A stretch of DNA of 18,065 nt from the NCBI GenBank assembly GCA_900770345.1, contig CAAGKF010000034.1, positions 1-18,065 of the forward strand, written 5' to 3'. Under the pieces are notes generated by a model that made no database searches, had not been told where the DNA came from, and saw only the letters and a program-made list of their open reading frames with translations. Positions 7,225 to 13,130 of this stretch are shown one piece after another. The translations under genes and the position numbers were made by a program. Source of the stretch: Lachnospiraceae bacterium (GTDB lineage: Bacteria; Bacillota; Clostridia; Lachnospirales; Lachnospiraceae). The stretch's first letter is position 1; every line of letters starts with the position of its first letter.

Positions 7225-7470
7225 ATGTCCAACAGAAACAGCTACAGCGACGGCATGGAGAATGCAGGCAATAGCAGAAATATGAATGAACAGAACAGCA
7301 GCCGCAACAATTCTCAGAACAGCTCTCAGAACAGCAGCCGCAACAGCAGCCAGAATAATTCCCAGAATAATTATTCTCAGAACAACACGCAGAATAAGGC
7401 GCAGAACAGAACACAGAACAGCAACCGCAACAGCTCTGAGAACAGCTCCAGAAACGAATCTGACTTTTAA
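7225..7470 (+). CDS. Asn/Ser/Gln-rich tetrapeptide-repeat small protein, probably forespore-expressed
   Basis: I do not recognise a named family. The 81-residue product contains 25 Asn, 21 Ser and 9 Gln (about two thirds of all residues) and no Cys, Trp, His, Pro, Val, Leu or Ile, so it cannot form a hydrophobic core. From residue 23 to 79 it is built of fourteen units of form [Q/R/E]-N-x-x (QNSS, RNNS, QNSS, and so on), with one extra residue at Tyr50. The start is secure: AGGAGGT lies 7 nt before ATG 7225. It is a single-gene unit with a candidate sigma-G promoter upstream and a strong terminator downstream. Composition and promoter suggest a small spore-core protein analogous to gamma-type SASP. 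The GPR protease recognition motif is not evident, so that parallel is inference. Confidence 0.78.
   Translation: MSNRNSYSDGMENAGNSRNMNEQNSSRNNSQNSSQNSSRNSSQNNSQNNYSQNNTQNKAQNRTQNSNRNSSENSSRNESDF
7291..7461 (+). repeat. 12-bp (tetrapeptide) coding repeat array
   Basis: Fourteen imperfect 12-bp units, often CAGAACAGCTCT or close variants, encode [Q/R/E]-N-x-x. One 3-bp insertion (the Tyr50 codon) shifts the register once without breaking the frame. Unit number could vary between strains by slippage. Confidence 0.8.
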
Positions 7471-7490
7471 GGTCAGGTAAAAACACAGAA

Positions 7491-7527
7491 AAGGCCTGCT
7501 CCGCTCGAAAACGGGGCAGGCCTTTTT
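7491..7527 (+). terminator. Strong intrinsic terminator after the Asn-rich gene
   Basis: A 13-bp stem, AAGGCCTGCTCCG (7491-7503) with CGGGGCAGGCCTT (7512-7524) including one wobble, has an 8-nt loop and a T-run to 7527. It isolates the small gene from the operon to its right. Confidence 0.92.
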
Positions 7528-7607
7528 GCCGCACCTGTCCGAAATTCCGGCATATATTGATAACAGGACATCCTCAGTCTGAGTTTGAAAAAGAGAAGGT
7601 GAAGAGT

Positions 7608-7940
7608 ATGGATGCATTTCCAATGATTCCCTACAGAGAGCTGGACCGATGGCTGGAGGAGGGAAGGGTATGTCAGATCGTGGATCTGCGGGAACCGTGC
7701 ATGTACAGAAAAGAGAGGATTTGGGGCAGCATTAATATTCCCTATGGAGAGCTGGAAGATCATCTGGACCGGATCGCGGTAAATGGCCCGGTGATATTCT
7801 ACTGTGACAGGGGAGCCAAAAGCATGATAGTCTGCCGGGATCTGATGCGCATGGGCTACCGGACAGTGGATCTGGCCGGAGGAATGTTGAATTACCGGGG
7901 GAAATACATTGACAGAAGACCGCTTTCCGCTTTAGAATGA
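7608..7940 (+). CDS. Single-domain rhodanese-like protein
   Basis: A 110-residue single rhodanese domain: a small cytoplasmic sulfur-carrier or sulfurtransferase fold. DLRE at residues 26-29 and the active-site loop CDRGAKS, starting at Cys66, are visible, so the persulfide-forming cysteine is present. DLAGGMLNYRGKY near the C-terminus matches the end of the usual domain. ATG 7608 is chosen because GAAGGTG sits 7 nt upstream; the frame opens at 7557 but without a ribosome site. It is the first gene of a six-gene operon, 34 nt before the phosphoesterase gene. The sulfur acceptor cannot be told from sequence. No convincing promoter was found between the preceding terminator and this gene. Confidence 0.88.
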   Translation: MDAFPMIPYRELDRWLEEGRVCQIVDLREPCMYRKERIWGSINIPYGELEDHLDRIAVNGPVIFYCDRGAKSMIVCRDLMRMGYRTVDLAGGMLNYRGKYIDRRPLSALE

Positions 7941-7974
7941 AATGGATTAATTAAGTAAGGAGAACAGATACATC

Positions 7975-8532
7975 ATGAAGATAATGTTTGCGTCGGATAT
8001 ACACGGTTCTGCATTCTATTGCAGGAAAATGCTGGATATATATGAAAAGTCAGGAGCTTCCAGACTGGTCATCCTGGGAGACATCCTTTATCACGGCCCC
8101 CGCAATGACCTTCCGAAGGAATATGCCCCAAAGGAGGTCATTGCCATGCTGAATCCTTTAAAGGATCAGATCTATGCGGTGAGGGGAAACTGTGATACGG
8201 AGGTGGATCAGATGGTCCTGGAGTTCCCGATCCTGGCGGATTACGCTCTGCTGGTGATTGACGGAAAAACCTTCTACGCTACCCATGGACATGTATTTAA
8301 TCAGGAGAAGCTGCCGCCCATGCAGCCGGGAGATATCCTGATTCACGGTCATACCCATCTGTTAAAGGCGGAGAAAGCGGAGACAGCTGCCTGCGGTCAG
8401 ATTACGGTGCTGAATCCGGGATCCGTTTCTATTCCAAAGGGGGGAAATCCCAATACCTACGCAATGCTGGAGGACGGGGTATTTACCATATATGATCTGG
8501 ATGGCAATGCGGTAAAGGCGCTGCCGCTGTAG
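7975..8532 (+). CDS. yfcE: YfcE-type metallophosphoesterase
   Basis: A 185-residue cytoplasmic calcineurin-like phosphoesterase of the YfcE/MJ0936 family, the size of E. coli YfcE. The metal-binding motifs are complete: Asp8 and His10 in SDIHG, GD at 35-36, GNCD at 71-74, His104 and His106 in THGH, and GHTH at 125-128. E. coli YfcE hydrolyses artificial phosphodiesters, and its physiological substrate is not settled, so no substrate is claimed here. AAGGAG lies about 12 nt before the ATG. The stop codon overlaps the ribosome site of the methyltransferase gene that follows. A second member of the family ends the same operon. Confidence 0.9.
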   Translation: MKIMFASDIHGSAFYCRKMLDIYEKSGASRLVILGDILYHGPRNDLPKEYAPKEVIAMLNPLKDQIYAVRGNCDTEVDQMVLEFPILADYALLVIDGKTFYATHGHVFNQEKLPPMQPGDILIHGHTHLLKAEKAETAACGQITVLNPGSVSIPKGGNPNTYAMLEDGVFTIYDLDGNAVKALPL

Positions 8533-8544
8533 GAGGAAAAAGAG

Positions 8545-9711
8545 TTGAAACAGATCTATGAACTGATCGCACCCTGTCATTTCGGACTGGAAGCGGTGCT
8601 GAAGAAGGAAATTCTTGATTTGGGCTATGAAATTTCACTGGTAGAGGATGGAAGAGTCACATTTATCGGAGATGAAGAAGCGATTTGCCGTGCCAATGTA
8701 TTTCTGCGGACCGCGGAGCGTGTGCTTTTAAAGGCGGGAAGCTTCAGGGCAGAAACCTTTGAAGAGCTGTTCCAGGGTACAAAAGCCATAGCCTGGGAGG
8801 AACTGATCCCGGAAGACGGAAAATTCTGGGTGGCCAAGGCATCCTCCATCAAGAGCAGGCTGTTCAGTCCTTCTGATATTCAGTCTGTTATGAAAAAGGC
8901 CATGGTTGAACGGCTGAGAAGCCATTATAATGTAAGCTGGTTTGCGGAAAACGGGGCCAGCTATCCTTTGCGCGTATTTTTATATAAGGATATTGTGACT
9001 GTTGGTATTGATACCAGCGGTGATTCCCTTCATAAACGCGGTTACAGGACGCTGACAAGCAAGGCTCCGATCACTGAAACGCTGGCTGCAGCGCTGATCA
9101 TGCTGACCCCCTGGAACAGAGACCGGATTCTGGTGGATCCTTTCTGCGGAAGCGGAACCTTTCCTATTGAGGCGGCTATGATGGCGGCTAATATGGCTCC
9201 GGGCATGAATCGTTCTTTTTTGTCGGAGGATTGGAAGAACATCATCAGGCGGAAATGCTGGTATGAGGCCATGGATGAAGCCAATGACCTTCTGGATGAA
9301 AATGTGCAGGTGGATATCCAGGGCTATGATATTGACGGTGATATCGTAAAAGCGGCTAGGGCAAATGCTCAGTCAGCAGGTGTGGATCATATGATCCACT
9401 TTCAGCAGCGTCCCGTCAGTGCCCTGAGCCATCCGAAAAAATATGGCTTTCTGATCTCAAATCCTCCTTATGGTGAACGTATTGAGGAAAAGGAAAATCT
9501 ACCGGGTCTGTACCGTGAGATCGGCGAGCGGTATGCCGCTCTGGATTCCTGGTCCATGTATCTGATTACTTCTTATGCTGATGCGGAGAAATACATCGGC
9601 CGCCGGGCAGATAAAAACAGGAAAATCTATAATGGAATGCTGAAGACCTATTTCTATCAGTTTATGGGTCCCAGACCTCCCAGACGCAGTCAGGAGAGCA
9701 GAGAGTATTGA
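8545..9711 (+). CDS. rlmL: 23S rRNA guanine-N2 methyltransferase, RlmL/YpsC type
   Basis: Transfers a methyl group from S-adenosylmethionine to a guanine in 23S rRNA; by homology to the N-terminal half of E. coli RlmL the target would be G2445. The 388-residue product has an N-terminal ferredoxin-like plus THUMP RNA-binding region (about residues 1-155). A Rossmann methyltransferase domain follows, with DPFCGSGT (198-205) and the catalytic NPPYGER starting at 306. It lacks the second methyltransferase domain of E. coli RlmL, as is normal for Firmicutes YpsC. The start is TTG 8545: AGGAGG lies 8 nt upstream, overlapping the stop of the preceding gene, and MKQIYELIAPCHFGLEAVLK is a typical family beginning. 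The stop overlaps the start of the next gene (TTGA). Confidence 0.93.
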   Translation: MKQIYELIAPCHFGLEAVLKKEILDLGYEISLVEDGRVTFIGDEEAICRANVFLRTAERVLLKAGSFRAETFEELFQGTKAIAWEELIPEDGKFWVAKASSIKSRLFSPSDIQSVMKKAMVERLRSHYNVSWFAENGASYPLRVFLYKDIVTVGIDTSGDSLHKRGYRTLTSKAPITETLAAALIMLTPWNRDRILVDPFCGSGTFPIEAAMMAANMAPGMNRSFLSEDWKNIIRRKCWYEAMDEANDLLDENVQVDIQGYDIDGDIVKAARANAQSAGVDHMIHFQQRPVSALSHPKKYGFLISNPPYGERIEEKENLPGLYREIGERYAALDSWSMYLITSYADAEKYIGRRADKNRKIYNGMLKTYFYQFMGPRPPRRSQESREY

Positions 9712-11210
9712 GAAAAAAATGTTATATAAAAAGAGCCGTCAGGAGCGTCTTTCTCTGGCTGGCGGCAGTGGCTCTTGTCTGCGGTCAGGCGGGCTGCGGA
9801 CATAACGGGAAACAGCCGGAGCAGGAAGAAACGCGGGAGCAGGAGGAAGTGCCGAAGCAGGAAGAAACGCGGGAGCAGGAGGAAATGCCGGAGCAGGAGG
9901 AAACGCGGGAGCGGGAGGAAGTGCCGGAGCAGGAGGAAACGCGGGAGCGGGAGGAAATGCCGGAACGGGAAGATCCCCCGGGGATTTCGGATTCCTCAGC
10001 TGAGCTGCCCCGCAGGTATGATTACCGGGAACAGGGACGGGCTCCCCGGATCGGCAATCAGGGGACTCTGGGAACCTGCTGGGCCTTTGCGTCTCTGACG
10101 GCGCTGGCGTCTTCGCTTTTGCCGGAGGAAGATGCAGAGTTTTCTGCGGATCATATGTCCATGCACAATCATTTTTTGCTGGGACAGGATGAGGGTGGGG
10201 AGTATACTATGTCCATGGCCTATCTCCTTTCCTGGCAGGGTCCGGTCTGGGAGTGGCAGGATCCCTACGGAGACGGCTATTCGCCGGAGGGCCTTACAGC
10301 CTGCAGGCATGTGCAGGAGATTCAGGTGCTGCCTTCCAAAGACTATGAGGCCATAAAACGTGCTGTATATTTCAAAGGCGGCGTGCAGAGTTCCCTCTAT
10401 ACATCTATGCGGGATTATGAGAGTCAGTCGGTTTATTATAACCGGGATACCAATTCCTACTGTTATGTAGGCAGTGCGGAGCCCAACCATGATTCTGTGA
10501 TCGTAGGCTGGGATGATGATTACCCCAGGGAGAATTTCAATATGGAGCTGGAGGGAGACGGAGCCTTTATCTGTACCAACAGCTGGGGAGAGGATTTCGG
10601 AGATCAGGGCTTTTTCTATGTTTCCTATTATGACAGCAATATCGGAGTCCACAATATTGTGTACACTGGCATTGAGCCGGCGGATAACTATGATCATATT
10701 TATCAGAGCGATCTGTGCGGCTGGGTCGGTCAGATCGGATACGGCAGGGAGGAGGCATGGTTTGCCAATGCCTATTGTGCGGGAAACGGGGAGAGTCTGG
10801 GGGCTGTGGGATTTTATGCCACGGACAGAAATACCAGCTATGAGGTTTATCTGGCGCGACGTCTGCCCCGGGAGGAAGAGGGAGTAAAAGAGGCTCTGAG
10901 AAAAACGCTGGAGGATCCGGTTCTTCTGGCCGGCGGAAACCTGGAATACGCCGGATATTATACCATTCCCCTGAATGAGAAAATACTATTTGACGATGGG
11001 GAAAAATTTGCTATAATGATAAAAATAATGACGCCCGGAACGGTCCATCCCGTTGCTATTGAATATGATGCCGGGGACGGCATCGCGCAGGTGGATCTGG
11101 AGGATGGGGAGGGATATTTAAGTTTTGACGGTCTTACATGGGAGCATGTGGAGGAAACTCAGAACTGTAATCTCTGCCTGAAAGCTTATACTCGGGATGA
11201 GAAGGGATAA
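9708..11210 (+). CDS. Lipoprotein C1-family cysteine peptidase with lectin-like C-terminus
   Basis: Predicted surface-anchored papain-like protease of 500 residues. A basic N-terminus and hydrophobic stretch lead to a lipobox-like GQAGC with lipidated Cys30 (Gln at the usual Leu position is atypical). Residues 39-86 are four 12-residue Glu-rich repeats, a charged linker. The peptidase domain follows with Gln118, catalytic Cys124 in GTCWAF, His261 in PNHDSVIVGWD and Asn291 in TNSWGEDFGDQGFFYVSY, so all active residues are present. From about residue 325 the sequence resembles the lectin-like domain often fused to clostridial C1 peptidases. The start is TTG 9708, overlapping the rlmL stop, with AGGAG 11 nt upstream. 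The substrate is unknown. Its place in an RNA- and nucleotide-maintenance operon is odd. Confidence 0.87.
   Translation: MRKKCYIKRAVRSVFLWLAAVALVCGQAGCGHNGKQPEQEETREQEEVPKQEETREQEEMPEQEETREREEVPEQEETREREEMPEREDPPGISDSSAELPRRYDYREQGRAPRIGNQGTLGTCWAFASLTALASSLLPEEDAEFSADHMSMHNHFLLGQDEGGEYTMSMAYLLSWQGPVWEWQDPYGDGYSPEGLTACRHVQEIQVLPSKDYEAIKRAVYFKGGVQSSLYTSMRDYESQSVYYNRDTNSYCYVGSAEPNHDSVIVGWDDDYPRENFNMELEGDGAFICTNSWGEDFGDQGFFYVSYYDSNIGVHNIVYTGIEPADNYDHIYQSDLCGWVGQIGYGREEAWFANAYCAGNGESLGAVGFYATDRNTSYEVYLARRLPREEEGVKEALRKTLEDPVLLAGGNLEYAGYYTIPLNEKILFDDGEKFAIMIKIMTPGTVHPVAIEYDAGDGIAQVDLEDGEGYLSFDGLTWEHVEETQNCNLCLKAYTRDEKG
9822..9965 (+). repeat. Four tandem 36-bp coding repeats
   Basis: Units at 9822-9857, 9858-9893, 9894-9929 and 9930-9965 each encode 12 residues of the form QEETRE(Q/R)EE(V/M)P(E/K). 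Val and Met alternate, and the Gln/Arg change splits units 1-2 from 3-4. This suggests an older 72-bp pair that was duplicated. All units stay in frame. Confidence 0.9.
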
Positions 11211-11212
11211 AA

Positions 11213-11812
11213 ATGGGACACAGAATCATATTTGCCACCGGAAATGAAGGAAAAATGAAAGAAGTGAGAGCGATTCTGGCGGATCTTGGTCTGCCGGTGC
11301 TTTCTATGAAGGAAGCGGGAGCGGATCCTGAGATCCATGAGGACGGGAAAACCTTTGCGGAGAACGCGGAAATCAAGGCGAAAGCCGTGTGGGCCTGCAC
11401 GGGAGATATTGTTCTTGCGGACGATTCCGGTCTGGTGGTTGATTATATCGGCGGAGAGCCGGGAGTTTATTCTGCCCGCTATATGGGAGAGGATACGTCC
11501 TATGAGATCAAGAACCGCAATATTATTGAACGTCTGAAGGACGCGAAGGGAGAGGAACGCAGCGCACGGTTTGTGTGCAATATTGCTGTTGTGCTGCCGG
11601 ATGGCTGCGTCCTTCACGCAGAGGCATCAATGGAGGGAATGATCGCGGAGGAACCGGCCGGAGAGGGCGGCTTCGGTTATGATCCGATCCTGTATCTGCC
11701 GGAGTTCGGAAAGACTTCCGCGGAGATAACCATGGAGCAGAAAAATGCTGTCAGTCACAGGGGAAAGGCGCTTGAGGCTGTAAAAAAGGTGCTGCAGGCA
11801 GCTCTTGCCTGA
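11213..11812 (+). CDS. rdgB: XTP/dITP diphosphatase (RdgB/HAM1)
   Basis: House-cleaning enzyme that hydrolyses non-canonical purine triphosphates (ITP, dITP, XTP) to monophosphates and pyrophosphate, keeping deaminated bases out of DNA and RNA. The 199-residue product has the full family signature: TGNEGK (residues 9-14), DDSGL (70-74), GFGYDP (153-158) and SHRGKA (181-186). ATG 11213 starts 2 nt after the peptidase stop, with AAGGG about 6 nt upstream, so it is co-translated in the operon. Length is normal for bacterial RdgB. Confidence 0.95.
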   Translation: MGHRIIFATGNEGKMKEVRAILADLGLPVLSMKEAGADPEIHEDGKTFAENAEIKAKAVWACTGDIVLADDSGLVVDYIGGEPGVYSARYMGEDTSYEIKNRNIIERLKDAKGEERSARFVCNIAVVLPDGCVLHAEASMEGMIAEEPAGEGGFGYDPILYLPEFGKTSAEITMEQKNAVSHRGKALEAVKKVLQAALA

Positions 11813-11848
11813 ACGGGGGTGAATCAAAGAGTGTGGAAAGGACGCAGG

Positions 11849-12349
11849 ATGAAGATATTAATTGTCAGTGATACGCACAGAAAAGATGAAAATCTGAAGC
11901 AGGTGATAGAGAAAATAAAGCCTCTTGATATGCTGATCCATCTGGGAGACGCGGAAGGAAGCGAGTATGCCATTGCCAGCTGGGTAAATCCGGAGTGTGA
12001 GATGGAAATGATACTGGGAAACAATGACTTTTTCTCCAGCCTGGAGCGGGAACGTGATTTCCAGATCGGAAAATACAGAGTCCTTCTGACTCACGGACAC
12101 TATTACAATGTATCCGTGGGAACGGAATATCTGCGGACAGAGGCGAGAGCCAGAGGCTTTGATATCGTCATGTTCGGCCACACTCACAGACCCTATTTTG
12201 ATATTGACAAAAAGCGGGGCGACAAGGATCTTATCATCCTGAATCCGGGCAGCCTGTCCTACCCGCGGCAGGAGGGGCGCAGGCCGACCTATATGATCAT
12301 GGAGCTGGATCTGCTGGGAAATGCGCATTTTTATCTGCATTATATTTAA
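11849..12349 (+). CDS. Second YfcE/MJ0936-type metallophosphoesterase
   Basis: A 166-residue cytoplasmic calcineurin-like phosphoesterase. The motifs are complete: Asp8 and His10 in SDTH, GD at 33-34, GNND at 57-60, His82 and His84 in THGHY, and GHTH at 110-113. ATG 11849 is preferred because AAGGA lies 6 nt upstream and MKILIVSDTH is the family start. GTG 11819 is in frame but lacks a convincing ribosome site and adds ten unrelated residues. It ends the operon 36 nt after rdgB; adjacency of rdgB and a YfcE-like phosphoesterase is common in Firmicutes. It shares its fold and motifs, but little other obvious sequence, with the phosphoesterase at 7975. The substrate is unknown. Confidence 0.88.
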   Translation: MKILIVSDTHRKDENLKQVIEKIKPLDMLIHLGDAEGSEYAIASWVNPECEMEMILGNNDFFSSLERERDFQIGKYRVLLTHGHYYNVSVGTEYLRTEARARGFDIVMFGHTHRPYFDIDKKRGDKDLIILNPGSLSYPRQEGRRPTYMIMELDLLGNAHFYLHYI

Positions 12350-12356
12350 AAAAACA

Positions 12357-12385
12357 TTGACAATTCTAAGAATGTCGTATATAAT
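12357..12385 (+). promoter_or_regulatory. Consensus promoter of tRNA-Gly
   Basis: TTGACA (12357-12362), a 17-nt spacer and TATAAT (12380-12385): a perfect housekeeping match, beginning 7 nt after the preceding stop codon. Confidence 0.92.
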
Positions 12386-12439
12386 TATTCGTGCGTCGAA
12401 AACAGCGGGTTGGAGTTTGTTCATCCCGACTGTTATTCT

Positions 12440-12510
12440 GCAGGTGTAGTTCAATGGTAGAACACTAGCCTTCCAAGCTAGATACGTGGGTTCGATTCCC
12501 ATCACCTGCT
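12440..12510 (+). tRNA. tRNA-Gly(TCC)
   Basis: A 71-nt cloverleaf. Acceptor arms GCAGGTG and CACCTGC pair fully, with discriminator T. The anticodon stem CTAGC/GCTAG encloses the loop CTTCCAA with anticodon TCC at 12472-12474, and the T-loop is TTCGATT. CCA is not encoded. A run of six T (12510-12515) follows directly and pairs with an A-run further down, which may help end the transcript. Confidence 0.96.
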
Positions 12511-12551
12511 TTTTTCAATCTGATATGGATTTGAAAAAATGAAAAAAGTGC

Positions 12552-12580
12552 TTGCAATTCTTCTGCTTTTGTGGTAGACT
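12552..12580 (+). promoter_or_regulatory. Promoter of the tRNA-Arg/His unit
   Basis: TTGCAA (12552-12557), a 17-nt spacer and TAGACT (12575-12580), with TG at 12572-12573 giving an extended -10. Confidence 0.7.
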
Positions 12581-12634
12581 ATAGCACGTTGACAGCAGTT
12601 GACACGGTTTGACAGCTGTGGAAGCTGAGAGTAT

Positions 12635-12708
<74 letters not shown>

Positions 12709-12738
12709 TTGAGCGTAAGCTCTCAATTGTATATGCAT

Positions 12739-12813
12739 GGTGGGTATGGCGAAGCTGGTTATCGCGCCAGATTGTGGCTCTGGAGGCCGAGGGTTCGAAT
12801 CCCTCTACTCACC
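12739..12813 (+). tRNA. tRNA-His(GTG)
   Basis: Cloverleaf with the histidine-specific encoded extra G(-1) at 12739 opposite C73 at 12813. Acceptor arms GTGGGTA and TACTCAC pair with one wobble. The anticodon loop TTGTGGC between CCAGA and TCTGG gives GTG at 12774-12776, and the T-arm is GAGGG/CCCTC. Confidence 0.96.
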
Positions 12814-12817
12814 CGAT

Positions 12818-12847
12818 ACTCTCCTGGTGAATATCAGGAGAGTTTTT
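12818..12847 (+). terminator. Terminator of the tRNA-Arg/His unit
   Basis: ACTCTCCTG (12818-12826) pairs perfectly with CAGGAGAGT (12835-12843) around an 8-nt loop, followed by a T-run. Confidence 0.9.
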
Positions 12848-12862
12848 GTTTTTCAGAACAGC

Positions 12863-12891
12863 TTGCAAATGCTGTGATTCTATGTTATGAT
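12863..12891 (+). promoter_or_regulatory. Promoter of tRNA-Gln
   Basis: TTGCAA (12863-12868), a 17-nt spacer and TATGAT (12886-12891), with TG at 12883-12884 as an extended -10. Confidence 0.75.
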
Positions 12892-12902
12892 AAACAAGCT
12901 AT

Positions 12903-12975
12903 TGGGCCGTCGCCAAGCGGTAAAGGCACAGGACTTTGACTCCTGCATACGAGGGTTCGAATCCCGCCGGCCCAG
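12903..12975 (+). tRNA. tRNA-Gln(TTG)
   Basis: A 73-nt cloverleaf. TGGGCCG pairs with CGGCCCA, with discriminator G. The anticodon loop CTTTGAC between CAGGA and TCCTG gives TTG at 12936-12938. In the T-stem GAGGG/CCCGC one pair (position 50 with 64) is an A-G mismatch; the rest of the molecule looks functional. CCA is not encoded. Confidence 0.95.
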
Positions 12976-12980
12976 TAAGA

Positions 12981-13017
12981 AAAAGCTCGTAAGGATTTCT
13001 GTCCTGCGGGCTTTTTT
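12981..13017 (+). terminator. Terminator of tRNA-Gln
   Basis: AAAAGCTCG (12981-12989) pairs with CGGGCTTTT (13007-13015). Inside, AGGA (12992-12995) pairs with TCCT (13002-13005), and a T-run follows. Confidence 0.8.
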
Positions 13018-13130
13018 ACTGCGTGTTTTTGATCGTCTACAAAATGCGGACGGACTGATAAAATCCGGGAAAATGACCATACTGTATTGTATAAGCACAA
13101 AAATAGGCGTGCAAGGAGAGATGATATCGT

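Noticed and set aside
7551..7558. CATATATT as a sigma-E -10 box before the rhodanese gene
   Set aside because: The -10 fits, but no -35 element is found at the needed 13-15 nt spacing.
7106..7623. Two minus-strand frames of about 140 codons, one Cys/Ser-rich and one Ala/Val-rich
   Set aside because: They are the reverse reading of the 12-bp repeat in the Asn-rich gene, whose own ribosome site, promoter and terminator are strong.
9822..9965. 36-bp repeats considered as a CRISPR array
   Set aside because: The units are directly contiguous with no spacers and encode an in-frame Glu-rich linker.
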